Below the pieces are notes generated by a model that saw nothing but the letters and a program-made list of their open reading frames with translations, was not told the origin of the DNA and did no database searches. A stretch of DNA of 47,933 nucleotides from positions 1 to 47,933 of the forward strand of contig NZ_ARZY01000034.1 in NCBI RefSeq assembly GCF_000568405.1, read 5' to 3'. Source of the stretch: Catenovulum agarivorans DS-2 (GTDB taxonomy: Bacteria > Pseudomonadota > Gammaproteobacteria > Enterobacterales > Alteromonadaceae). Shown here piece by piece: positions 1-9,300 of the stretch; the first letter of the stretch is position 1; every line of letters starts with the position of its first letter. The translations under genes and the position numbers were made by a program.

Positions 1-84
1 CTAGGCTGACACAGATTTTCGAACGCCCTCGCTAAAAAGACTTACTTCTATACCGCATACCCTCAAAGTTTCGAATAACAGGCC

Positions 85-432
85 CTAGTCTTCTTGTAAT
101 TCATCAACTTTTTCTTTGGTTTTTTCCCAGAGGTTACTGCCAGTTTTTTTACTCTTTTCCCAAAGCTCAGCACCAGCTTCTTTGCCATCTTCGTAGACTT
201 TTTTGCTTGCATCTACAGTTTTATCAGCAACGTCTTCACCGATCTCAGCGGCTTTGTCGGCGATATCTGCAGACTTGTCAGCAACTTTTTCACGTTCGTC
301 TTCAGTATCATTCCACCAATCACTTACATAAGATGTTACATCATCCCACCAACTATGACCTTCTTCGTGAGCGTGCGCGGGGGCAATGCCTATACTTAAT
401 AATACTAAAGCAGCTAAAGGTGTTTTTTTCAT
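85..432 (-). CDS. Small exported amphipathic-helix protein, function unknown
   Basis: I do not recognise a named family. The start chosen is the internal ATG at 432, because it is preceded by a good ribosome site (GGAGAA) and opens with a clear signal peptide: two lysines, a hydrophobic run, and a probable Ala-His-Ala cleavage site near residue 20. The 115-residue product then has a Trp-rich patch (SWWDD, DWWND) followed by about 70 residues of charged, Ala/Lys/Glu/Asp-rich sequence with no Pro. Near-repeats of the type ADKxADIADK and LWEKSKK/LWEKTKE occur at roughly 11-residue spacing, as in LEA-like or apolipophorin-like helical proteins. A periplasmic or envelope-stress role is only a guess. 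It stands alone, divergent from dsbC. Confidence 0.7.
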   Translation of the reverse strand: MKKTPLAALVLLSIGIAPAHAHEEGHSWWDDVTSYVSDWWNDTEDEREKVADKSADIADKAAEIGEDVADKTVDASKKVYEDGKEAGAELWEKSKKTGSNLWEKTKEKVDELQED

Positions 433-644
433 AACTGTTCTCCAATTTAAACTGCTTTTAGTATAAGGGCTAAGCATGCAATGTCATTAACAAAAAGCGA
501 GAAATTGGTGAGTAAAGCGATATGTTTAGCGCTAGCGGTTAATTAACCATTGCAAAAAGTTGCGAAGATATGTAACTTTTTACCTTAAACTTCGGTCTTA
601 TCGACAAATGCTTTAGATCGAACTCGTGGTAAAAAGAGAGCTTT

Positions 645-1367
645 ATGTTTAATACAAAAATATCGAAATTCCTTACAGCAATAGCTGTGGTTGCATGCAC
701 TTCAAATATCGCTCATGCGGTCGAAAAAACTTATCCAGAAATAGATACCGCTGTTGCAAAACTTGGTCTGCAGGTTCAAGACATTGTTGATGTGCCTTTA
801 GAAGGTATGAAAGGGGTGTTAACTGACAAAGGCTTATTTTATGTTAGTGAAGACGGTACTATGTTATTGCACGGTACCTTATTCAATTTAAAAGAAGGTA
901 TGCGCAACGAAAGTGAAGCTATTTTATCGAAAGTTCGCATTAGCCAGCTAGGTAAATTTAAAGGCGATTTGATTGAATATAAAGCGAAAAATGAAAAATA
1001 CGCGATTAATGTATTTACGGATATCACCTGTGGTTACTGCCGCAAGTTACATCAACAAATCGAAGAGTACAACGACTTAGGGATTACGGTTCGCTACTTA
1101 GCTTTCCCTCGCGGTGGTGTTGCTAGTCAATCGTATCGTGATATGGTCAGTGTTTGGTGTGCCAAAGATCCAGCACAAGCAATGAACGATGCAAAACTTA
1201 AAGGCCAAGTAGCAGCAAAATCCTGTTCAAATCCAGTAGTTGACCATTACAATTTTGGTGCACAAATTGGCGTATCAGGTACACCAGCCATCATTCTAGA
1301 AGATGGCACGCTTGTACCTGGTTATCGTCCGCCTCAAGACATGTTACAGGTACTTCAAGGCTCATAA
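645..1367 (+). CDS. dsbC: Periplasmic thiol:disulfide interchange protein DsbC
   Basis: Disulfide isomerase that reshuffles wrong disulfides in periplasmic proteins, kept reduced by DsbD. The 240-residue protein has a signal peptide ending near Ala25, an N-terminal dimerisation domain (about 26-90), and a thioredoxin-fold domain with the active site C129-G-Y-C132. The cis-proline loop is SGTPA (Thr213-Pro214), and C172/C194 match the second, structural cysteine pair of DsbC. The CGYC motif separates it from DsbA (CPHC) and favours DsbC over DsbG. The stop codon abuts the recJ start with no gap, reproducing the conserved dsbC-recJ pair, so the two are almost surely co-transcribed. Confidence 0.95.
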   Translation: MFNTKISKFLTAIAVVACTSNIAHAVEKTYPEIDTAVAKLGLQVQDIVDVPLEGMKGVLTDKGLFYVSEDGTMLLHGTLFNLKEGMRNESEAILSKVRISQLGKFKGDLIEYKAKNEKYAINVFTDITCGYCRKLHQQIEEYNDLGITVRYLAFPRGGVASQSYRDMVSVWCAKDPAQAMNDAKLKGQVAAKSCSNPVVDHYNFGAQIGVSGTPAIILEDGTLVPGYRPPQDMLQVLQGS

Positions 1368-3077
1368 ATGAAAATTGTCAGACGCCCAGCGCCTGACACC
1401 TCAAGTTTACCCGCTAGTTTAAACCCAGTTTTACAGCGCATTTTAGCCAATAGAGATATTTCAGCCAGTGAGTTGGAACTCTCTTTGTCGCGCTTGCATA
1501 AACCCGAGTTAAAAGGTGTAGAACAAGCTGTAGAGGTGTTGTATCAGGCCATTGTAAATGATCTTTCTATTTTTATTATCGGTGACTTTGACGCTGATGG
1601 CGCGACCAGTACAGCTCTAAGCGTGAGTGCATTAAAACAACTAGGTGCAAACAAAGTAGACTTTTTAGTCCCAAACCGTTTTGATTTCGGCTATGGCTTG
1701 TCCGAACCAATTGTTGAAATTGCCCACCAAATGGGTGCCCAGGTTTTAATGACTGTTGATAATGGCATCTCGTGCATTGCAGGTGTAAGCAAAGCAAAAA
1801 CTTTGGGCATGCAAGTTGTTGTTACCGATCACCATTTGCCTGGCCATCAATTGCCAAACGCTGATGCGATAGTAAACCCAAACCAACCAGACTGCCCATT
1901 TCCGTCTAAAAACATTGCGGGTGTTGGTGTTGCGTTTTATTTGATGTTGGCGCTGCGAGCCCATTTACGCAAACAGAACTATTTTACTGCAAACCAACTA
2001 AAGGAACCCAATTTAGCAACACTATTAGACCTCGTCGCGCTCGGCACAGTTGCCGATGTTGTACCGTTGGACGATGTGAATAGAATTTTGGTTCAACAGG
2101 GGATTAATCGAATTAAAAAAGGTCATGCTCGACCAGGAATCAAAGCGTTACTTGATATCGCCAAGCGAGATTATAGACAATTGGTTTCTAGCGATTTTGG
2201 ATTTGCTGTCGGCCCAAGGTTGAATGCTGCAGGGCGTTTGGATGATATGACTTTGGGTATAAGCTGCTTATTAGCACCTGACTATACACAAGCAATGCAT
2301 ATTGCAAGTCGACTCGACGAATTAAATCAAGAGCGCCGAGCAATTGAGTCGAGCATGCAAATAGAGGCCATCAATACCTTAAGTAAAATTCAACTAGATG
2401 ATTTACCGTACGGCATTTGTTTATATCAAAATGATTGGCACCAAGGTGTTATTGGTATTCTAGCGGGTCGAATTAAAGAACGTTATCACAGGCCGGTCAT
2501 CATCTTTGCAGAAGACAATGATGAGGTATTAAAAGGCTCGTGCCGTTCAATCCCAGGATTGCACATTCGCGACGTTTTAGAGCGCATACATACATTGCAC
2601 CCAAATTTAATAATTAAGTTTGGTGGCCATGCTATGGCGGCAGGGTTGAGTATAAATAAAGCAAATTTTGACCAATTTAAACAGGTATTTAATCAAACCG
2701 TACAAGAATTGGTTAACCCAGATATCTTAACGAATATCTGTTTAACTGACGGTGCGTTAGCTGATCATGAGTTAACCATAGAGGTTGCTCAATTATTAAG
2801 AGAAGCTTTGCCTTGGGGGCAATGTTTTGAGCCACCTGTATTTGATGATGAATTTACCATAGTGCAAGAGCGACTATTGCAAGATAAGCACATTAAGTTT
2901 GTTTTACAACATCAAAGCGGCATAGCGCTTGATGCAATTTGGTTTAATTACAACCCAGCACTCTGGTCCGTTAACACTCAACAAAAAGTGCGCTTGGCTT
3001 TTAGTTTAGATATCAATGAATTTAGGGGGCAAAAAAACATTCAATTGATGGTTAAAACGGCCTGTTTAGTCGGGTAA
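1368..3077 (+). CDS. recJ: Single-stranded-DNA-specific 5'-3' exonuclease RecJ
   Basis: RecJ degrades single-stranded DNA 5' to 3' in RecF-pathway recombination, base excision and mismatch repair. The 569-residue length matches the family (about 577 in E. coli). The DHH-family catalytic motifs are present: D73-F-D75-A-D77-G (motif I) and the namesake D154-H-H (motif III), with the DHHA1 domain further on containing the GGHAMAAGLS motif. The last third is the OB-fold region typical of RecJ. The ATG directly follows the dsbC stop codon, so translational coupling is likely. Downstream is an unrelated lacI-type gene rather than the prfB-lysS pair seen in enterics. Confidence 0.97.
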   Translation: MKIVRRPAPDTSSLPASLNPVLQRILANRDISASELELSLSRLHKPELKGVEQAVEVLYQAIVNDLSIFIIGDFDADGATSTALSVSALKQLGANKVDFLVPNRFDFGYGLSEPIVEIAHQMGAQVLMTVDNGISCIAGVSKAKTLGMQVVVTDHHLPGHQLPNADAIVNPNQPDCPFPSKNIAGVGVAFYLMLALRAHLRKQNYFTANQLKEPNLATLLDLVALGTVADVVPLDDVNRILVQQGINRIKKGHARPGIKALLDIAKRDYRQLVSSDFGFAVGPRLNAAGRLDDMTLGISCLLAPDYTQAMHIASRLDELNQERRAIESSMQIEAINTLSKIQLDDLPYGICLYQNDWHQGVIGILAGRIKERYHRPVIIFAEDNDEVLKGSCRSIPGLHIRDVLERIHTLHPNLIIKFGGHAMAAGLSINKANFDQFKQVFNQTVQELVNPDILTNICLTDGALADHELTIEVAQLLREALPWGQCFEPPVFDDEFTIVQERLLQDKHIKFVLQHQSGIALDAIWFNYNPALWSVNTQQKVRLAFSLDINEFRGQKNIQLMVKTACLVG

Positions 3078-3194
3078 TTCGACGTTATTGCATAAAATTT
3101 AGAAATTATGCAAAGAAAATAACGCATTTTTTCAATCTTAGGATAAACTCTTGAATATATGCAAAATGTTGCTTGCCCATAACAAAGAGGTTGT

Positions 3195-4220
3195 ATGAAG
3201 CACAAAGCTACATCTTTTGATATTGCTTACAAAGCCGGAGTGTCACAATCAACTGTGTCGAGGGCTTTGCGCAATAGTCCGTTAGTCAATGAAGAAACTC
3301 GCAAAAAAGTTCAAGCTATTGCTAAAGAGTTAAATTATAAAGTTGATAAAAACGCCAGTAACCTGCGCTCTCAGCATACAGGGACACTAGCACTGTTATT
3401 GTTTGAAGATCCAACGATGGATGATTCACTGATAAACCCGTTCTTCTTGTCTATGCTTGGTAGTATTACCCGAGCAGCTGCGAGAAAGGGCTATGATTTG
3501 TTGGTTTCCTTTCAGCAGTTAAGTGAAGATTGGCATGCAGACTATGAAGATGCGTCTAAAGCCGATGGGATTATTTTGTTAGGTTATGGTGATTACACCG
3601 ACTATGAAGAAAAACTTATAAAACTGCATGAGCAAGGTACGCACTTTGTTCGTTATGGTGCCGTTGCTGAAGGTCAACCAGGCGTATCATTCGGCTGCGA
3701 TAACTTTCATGGTGGTTATTTAGCGACTAAACATTTAATTGAACTTGGGCGGACAAAATTTGCATTCTTGGGAGGCGCAGATGATTCATGTCCTGAGTTT
3801 TGGTCCCGTTATCAAGGTCATTGCAAAGCACTTGAAGAAGCAGGGCTCGAAATTAGAAAAGATTGCCAGGTCAACGCAATTTCAACCGAAGAGTCTGGTT
3901 TTAATGCTGCTAAACAACTGATGGAGTTAGATTGTGAATTTGATGCTGTCATGGGCGCATCAGATATGATTGCGATAGGTGGCATGCGTGCCTTTCAAGA
4001 ACACGGCTTAAAAATACCTGAGCAAGTTGCTGTGGTTGGTTTTGATGATATTCCGATTTCTCATTTTACCAATCCGCCACTGACTACCATTCAACAAAAT
4101 ACCAAACTTGCTGGTGAAATGTTAGTTGAAGCACTAGTCAACTTAATTCACGACATTGAAGTTAAAGCAAGTTTAACACCCGCTAAACTCGTTGTAAGAA
4201 AGTCTTGTGGTTGTGCCTGA
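3195..4220 (+). CDS. LacI-family transcriptional regulator
   Basis: A 341-residue repressor-type protein. Residues 7-55 form the LacI helix-turn-helix, with the recognition segment AGVSQSTVSRALRNSP and the hinge helix NASNLRSQ. Residues 60-335 form the periplasmic-binding-protein-like effector domain, ending in the usual conserved Cys-containing tail (RKSCGC). It has its own ribosome site (AAAGAGG) and a 117-base upstream gap. Its 3' end overlaps tadA. In LacI proteins of marine polysaccharide degraders the effector is usually a sugar, but no sugar gene is adjacent, so the ligand and targets cannot be named. Autoregulation is possible; I did not find an obvious palindromic operator next to the start. 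Confidence 0.9.
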   Translation: MKHKATSFDIAYKAGVSQSTVSRALRNSPLVNEETRKKVQAIAKELNYKVDKNASNLRSQHTGTLALLLFEDPTMDDSLINPFFLSMLGSITRAAARKGYDLLVSFQQLSEDWHADYEDASKADGIILLGYGDYTDYEEKLIKLHEQGTHFVRYGAVAEGQPGVSFGCDNFHGGYLATKHLIELGRTKFAFLGGADDSCPEFWSRYQGHCKALEEAGLEIRKDCQVNAISTEESGFNAAKQLMELDCEFDAVMGASDMIAIGGMRAFQEHGLKIPEQVAVVGFDDIPISHFTNPPLTTIQQNTKLAGEMLVEALVNLIHDIEVKASLTPAKLVVRKSCGCA

Positions 4221-4728
4221 TTACGATGAATATTGGATGATGCGAGCTTTAGAGCTCGCTGACCAAGCCAAAAGTATTAATGAAATTCCTGTAGGTGCAG
4301 TGATCGTAAAAGATAACCAACTGATAGCCTCTGGGTTCAATCAGTCTATCCTGACCAATGACCCATCTGCACATGCTGAGATGTTAGCTGTACGCGAAGC
4401 TGGCAAGGTACTCAACAATTATCGCTTAGTTGGATGTAAGCTGTATGTAACGCTTGAACCCTGTCCTATGTGTGCAGGTTTGTTGGTGCATAGTCGCTTA
4501 GATGAAGTTATATTCGGAGCGGCAGACCTAAAAACTGGAGCCTGTGGTTCAGTAATGAATTTAGTTCAACATGAGCAACTAAACCACAAATTAAATGTCC
4601 GAGGTGGTGTTCTGGCAGATTTATGTGGTAAAAAACTGTCAGATTTCTTTAAAAAGCGCAGAGCAGAAATAAAAAAGCAAAAACAACAAAAGCGTCTTCA
4701 GTTAGACTTGGCTGGTAAAGCTAACTAA
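4207..4728 (+). CDS. tadA: tRNA-specific adenosine deaminase TadA
   Basis: Deaminates A34 of tRNA-Arg(ACG) to inosine, an essential wobble modification. The zinc and catalytic residues are visible: H56-A-E58 (ligand and proton shuttle) and P85-C86-P-M-C89 (ligands), in the usual cytidine/deoxycytidylate-deaminase-like fold. The family-typical YWM near the N-terminus lies upstream of the first ATG, so a GTG start is needed; GTG at 4207 or 4213 both fit. This overlaps the end of the lacI-type gene by 8-14 bases and implies translational coupling, an unusual pairing. The C-terminal 25 residues are Lys/Arg/Gln-rich, as expected for tRNA binding. Length 173 is normal. Confidence 0.95.
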   Translation: MVVPDYDEYWMMRALELADQAKSINEIPVGAVIVKDNQLIASGFNQSILTNDPSAHAEMLAVREAGKVLNNYRLVGCKLYVTLEPCPMCAGLLVHSRLDEVIFGAADLKTGACGSVMNLVQHEQLNHKLNVRGGVLADLCGKKLSDFFKKRRAEIKKQKQQKRLQLDLAGKAN

Positions 4729-4794
4729 GCAATTAAATTAAAGGATGAGAAGCGAATAAACAGTCAGGTTGGCTGGGCGGGGGAAGAGACTAAA

Positions 4795-4920
4795 CTAAAA
4801 GTTAGTTTCTTCCATATGCATCGATGCGAAACTCTTACGGCGAGATACGACTTTTGTATGTATTTTCTTTAACATGGTTTTACGTCTTGTTGACGGTGAT
4901 AATTTTCTTTTCTTCATCAT
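4795..4920 (-). CDS. Probable small basic protein (41 residues), unrecognised
   Basis: A short reading frame in the otherwise empty gap after tadA. It begins with tandem ATG codons (4920 and 4917) placed 5-8 bases after AGGAAAA, a good ribosome site. A plausible sigma-70 promoter lies upstream on the same strand (TTGCTT, 18-base spacer, TATAAA, about 4937-4966). The product starts MMKKRKLSPSTRRK and has 14 Lys or Arg residues, so it should be strongly cationic, suggesting nucleic-acid or ribosome contact. The stop codon lies in a small hairpin (AAACTAA/TTAGTTT, 4792-4808). It could be a chance frame, but the combined start signals are better than expected by chance. Function unknown. Confidence 0.5.
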   Translation of the reverse strand: MMKKRKLSPSTRRKTMLKKIHTKVVSRRKSFASMHMEETNF

Positions 4921-5000
4921 TTTTCCTATTTGTTTATAATTAAATTCATTCCATTGAAGCAAAACAAGATGACAGAAATATTAAAGGTAAAAAGCTTTGA

Positions 5001-5438
5001 TTAAATAGGCTCCATTAATAATAAATCGTCAAACTTGCCAGGTCCTTTATAAGCTACATCTGCAAGCGTTTTTGCTTCTAACTCAGCCATAAACGCATTC
5101 ATTGCTGAACCAAAAACACCGCGTAGGTTGCAAGATGTTCTAATTGGACACTCAGTGCCTTCACAATCAACCGCAAATAACTCAGGTTCAATATTTCGCA
5201 CTACCTCAGCTATGGTTATTTGGTGGCTATCAATAGCTAAAGAAATGCCACCTTGTTTACCACGTGATGATTCTATATAACCTAGTTGAACCAATTTTTG
5301 ACTCACTTTTTGTAAGTGATTTAAATTCATATCGAAAAAGTTGGCCAATTGTCCTAATGACATTTTGAAGCCTGCTGGCTTTTCCGCTAAAAAAATCAAT
5401 GTACGCAGTGCGTAATCAGTAAAACGAGTTAATTGCAT
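5001..5438 (-). CDS. nsrR: Rrf2-family iron-sulfur regulator, NsrR-type
   Basis: A 145-residue Rrf2-family winged-helix regulator. The N-terminus (MQLTRFTDYALRTLIFLA) and the wing motif RGKQGGISLA are typical. Three cysteines at 92, 97 and 103 are spaced C-x4-C-x5-C, which is the NsrR spacing and differs from IscR, and the preceding NIEPEL segment also fits NsrR. NsrR binds an Fe-S cluster that reacts with nitric oxide, relieving repression of NO-detoxification genes such as hmp. No NO-response gene is adjacent, so targets must lie elsewhere. It is transcribed away from cysZ, in the same direction, with a 51-base gap from cysZ's stop. Confidence 0.8.
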   Translation of the reverse strand: MQLTRFTDYALRTLIFLAEKPAGFKMSLGQLANFFDMNLNHLQKVSQKLVQLGYIESSRGKQGGISLAIDSHQITIAEVVRNIEPELFAVDCEGTECPIRTSCNLRGVFGSAMNAFMAELEAKTLADVAYKGPGKFDDLLLMEPI

Positions 5439-5489
5439 TTTTTTATGTACAACTATTAATTTTTAATGACAGACTACCACAGGTCGGAC

Positions 5490-6212
5490 CTAATCTAAAT
5501 CATTAAAATATCTTTCTACCCAAAGCTTTGTTGCACCACAAACAGCTGCTGGCATGATAATTAAGTTAACAAGTGGCAACATTGACAATAAGCTAACAAA
5601 TCCACCAAAACTAAAGGTTACAAATTTACTTTTACTTAAGGTTGTGCGCATTCGGTGAAAGTCAATTTGATGATTATCAAAACAAAAATCACAGTATTGA
5701 ATGGCCATCATCCAGGCAATAAACAGAAACCAAACTAATTGTCCAACTATGGGAATAAGCATAAACAAGATAAAAAAGCCGATTGCTCGTGGAATAAAAT
5801 ATAATTGCTTGGTCCACTCACGTTTTAGTGTTCGTGAAATTTCACTTGAAAGTTTAAACTCACTAGGCGCTTGGTTGGCAATTTGGGGGTTCAACTTATG
5901 TTCTACTTTTGCAGCTAATAACCCATGAAAGGGAGCGGCAATGAAATTAGATATTGCAGTAAATAAAAAGATAAACAGTGCAAAAAAACAAACCAGCATA
6001 AATGGAATAACTAAAAAGTTAAGCCAGGCTAACCAATCTGGAACCCAGCCGACAATAAACTGACTTATTTTGTCGATTTGTTGCCACATCCAATAAAATG
6101 CACCACCAAACAAAAATAAGTTTAAAAGAATAGGTAAATAGACGAAGCGTCGAATGCCTTTTTGATTAATTAATCTAAACCCATCTATCAGTGCATTAAA
6201 TCCTAAATTCAT
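5490..6212 (-). CDS. cysZ: Sulfate transporter CysZ
   Basis: Inner-membrane protein that brings sulfate into the cell for cysteine synthesis. The start at 6212 is chosen because the longer upstream extension is not membrane-like and lacks a ribosome site, whereas this ATG follows AAGG by 8 bases and gives 240 residues, close to the usual length. The sequence opens GFNALIDGFRLI, typical of CysZ/EI24, then shows four hydrophobic helical blocks at about 25-45, 60-90, 140-170 and 205-230. It is divergent from smc-zipA, the arrangement known from many gammaproteobacteria, where cysZ sits head-to-head with the zipA unit. Confidence 0.9.
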   Translation of the reverse strand: MNLGFNALIDGFRLINQKGIRRFVYLPILLNLFLFGGAFYWMWQQIDKISQFIVGWVPDWLAWLNFLVIPFMLVCFFALFIFLFTAISNFIAAPFHGLLAAKVEHKLNPQIANQAPSEFKLSSEISRTLKREWTKQLYFIPRAIGFFILFMLIPIVGQLVWFLFIAWMMAIQYCDFCFDNHQIDFHRMRTTLSKSKFVTFSFGGFVSLLSMLPLVNLIIMPAAVCGATKLWVERYFNDLD

Positions 6213-6308
6213 ATGTAACCTTAAAGATAAAAATTTGTTTCTGCTTGCAGCTTTTGATATGTTGCTGCCCTTATTATTTTCAACCTGTTTTGTCTGAAAT
6301 AGCCGTAA

Positions 6309-9300
6309 ATGAGACTGAAACAAATAAAACTTGCGGGTTTTAAGTCATTTGTTGACCCCACAACTGTGCCATTTCCAGCGCAGATGTCGGCTATTGTAGG
6401 TCCAAACGGTTGTGGTAAGTCAAATATTATCGATGCCGTCCGTTGGGTTTTAGGTGAAAGCTCAGCAAAAAACTTACGCGGCGACAATATGACAGATGTT
6501 ATATTCAATGGTTCCAGTGCACGTAAGCCAGTTTCTCAGGCGAGCATTGAGCTTGTATTCGACAATAGTGAAGGTCGATTGCAAGGCGAGTATGCCAAAT
6601 ATAATGAAATATCGGTTAAGCGTTCAGTTAATCGAGATCCAACCTCAAGTTACTTCCTAAATGGCACCAAGTGTCGAAAAAAAGATATTACCGATTTATT
6701 TTTAGGAACAGGATTAGGCCCAAGATCGTATGCCATTATTGAGCAGGGCATGATTTCACGACTGATTGAGTCGAAGCCGCAAGATCTCAGACTATTTATT
6801 GAAGAGGCTGCTGGTATTTCTAAATATAAAGAACGCCGGCGTGAAACAGAAACGCGTATTCGTCATACTCGCGATAATTTGGAACGTTTAGAAGATGTGC
6901 TGTCAGAACTGCAAGCACAATTAGAAAAACTACAAAGACAAGCAAGCGCCGCCAAGCGCTATAAAGAATTGAAAGCCAAAGAGCGAAAGCTTAAAGCTGA
7001 ACTTGCTGTATTGAAATGGATGCGATTAAATGGCCAAGCAGATGTATTGCAGCAAGACATTCAACAAAAGCAATTAGAGCTCGATTCGTTAACTACAGAG
7101 CAGCGTGGTGATGAAGCGCAACTGGTTGAGTTAAAGCAAGCGCAGTTTTTAATGAGGCAAAAACTAGAGCATATTACCAATGATATGTTTAAGATCGCGC
7201 AAAACATTAGCAAGAATGAACAGAGCATTGTTCATTTAAAAGAAAAGAAACAGCACTTCGAATTAGAAAAGCGCCAATTGCAAGATGATGTTATTCGTAT
7301 TGAAGAACGGATAGAGTCAGAGCAAGAACATGTCGCCAACAGTTCATTTACCATTAGTGAACTAGAACCCGAGCTAGAAATACTGAGTGAGCAAGTATAC
7401 GAAGCGGAAATCGAACTAGAAGAAAAAAGTACCGAATATGAAAGATTTTCGAACGAATGGGCAGAAAAATCTAAAGCTTATTTTAAATTAGAAAGCGAAA
7501 TTGCTGCGAAAAAATCGCAGTGCGACACAATAAGACATATAATTAACACGTCATCGCAGCGCTTGCAGCAATTGTCGCAAGCTCTGTCCGAACTAACTCA
7601 ACCGCAAGATATTAACCTTGAACAAATTACCGAAGAAGCGCATATCACGGAAGCTCGCCTCGAAACGTTACAGGAACAGAATTCACAGACGCAAGATCAA
7701 CTTCAGGCTGATCGTCAGCAATGTAAAGACACCCAGCGAAGAATCACTCAATACCACACAGATATCAACCAAATTAGAGGAAGAATTGCCTCTTTAGAAA
7801 CGTTAATTAATCATCAAAAGAAGATTAATAACAAAACGGTTGAACATTGGTTAAAACAGCATGGCCTAGATGGACAAGCCACAGAACTAAGCTCGCACAT
7901 TAAAGTAGCCTCTGGATGGGAAAAGGCGGTTGAGTTAGTGTTAAGCCAATGGCAAAAAGCTTTACTGATTGAACAAGCTTTGCCAGAAATGTCAGCAGAC
8001 TATCCCGCTGGGTTTATGCTTGCCACAACCGACACACCACATACAATTGATAAAAATTCACTTACCAATTCATTAGCAAGCCAAGTGACAGCACCTGACT
8101 TTGTGTTGAATATTCTAGCGAACGTTAAAATTGACCTAAGTGAACCAACGACCAATTATTCTGTGATAAATCAGCAAGGCGATTGGCGTGGTTTGTGCTG
8201 GCAATTTCGGTTTGACGACAGCAAACAAAGTGTTTTTGAGTTAGATAATCAACTAGAGCAAAGCAATCAACAATTGGCATCCAAGCAACTTGAAATTGAA
8301 CAAGCACAAGCTAGGCTCGAACAGCAAGAAACTGAGGTTTATCAGTTACAAGAAAAGTCTCAAAACCAATTAAATACCATAGCTGAAACAAAGCAGCAAT
8401 TACATCAATATTCAGTAGATATCAAGCAAGCTCAGTCGCAATTAGCTTTTTACAAACAGCAGCAAAGTAAACTGGAAAACGAACAAAGTGCACTGACCGA
8501 GCAAATTGAACTTGAGCAAATGCGCCTTGAAGAAGTATTGATGGGTATAGAAGAACTTTCAGAAAATTTACAAGACAATGAAAGTGCCAATGAAGGTGCA
8601 GAGCAACAAAAGCACCAATTACAGCAAAGTGTGGTTGATGCACGCAGTAAAAAAGATAATTTAAATAATCAAAAACACCAGTTACAGTTGAAGTTAGAAC
8701 AAGCAAAAAGTGCGGAGAAAAATGGCCAACAAATGTTGGCCAGTAGCCAAACGGCACTAGAGCAGGTCAAACAAAAATTGGCACTGATTCAAGAGCAAGC
8801 AATAGAAAGTGCTGAGCCAATTGAAGAAATGGCAGCAGAGCTGCAAATGCTGCTGGAAGAAAAAGCTCAACAAACTGAACTAAAACAGCAAACACAACTA
8901 GAGCTGGATGAAGTGGATAGTAAACTTGCTGAGTTAGAAAAAGGCCAGCACGGCATAATGGACAAAGCCAATAAGCTCAAAGAAGATATTAGCCAATTAA
9001 AAATTGAACAAGAAGGTTATCGAGTCCGAGCAAGATCAGTTATTGAGGTACTGGCAGAATTAGAGGTCTCTTTTAAACAAATTTCGCAAGAAATGCCAAC
9101 AGATGCTGAAGAAAACGAGTGGGAACGAGAACTAGAAAAAACCACTGGTTCAATCAACCGCTTGGGGGCGATTAACCTAGCGGCAATTGAAGAATATGAA
9201 CACCAAGCTGAGCGCAAAACTTATTTAGATGCACAACATCATGATTTAATATCTGCGTTAGAAACTTTAGAAGATGCCATTCGCAAAATTGATCGCGAAA

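Noticed and set aside
5439-5489. An NsrR operator upstream of nsrR
   Set aside because: The AT-rich gap has no dyad resembling the known AAGATGCATTT-type half-sites.
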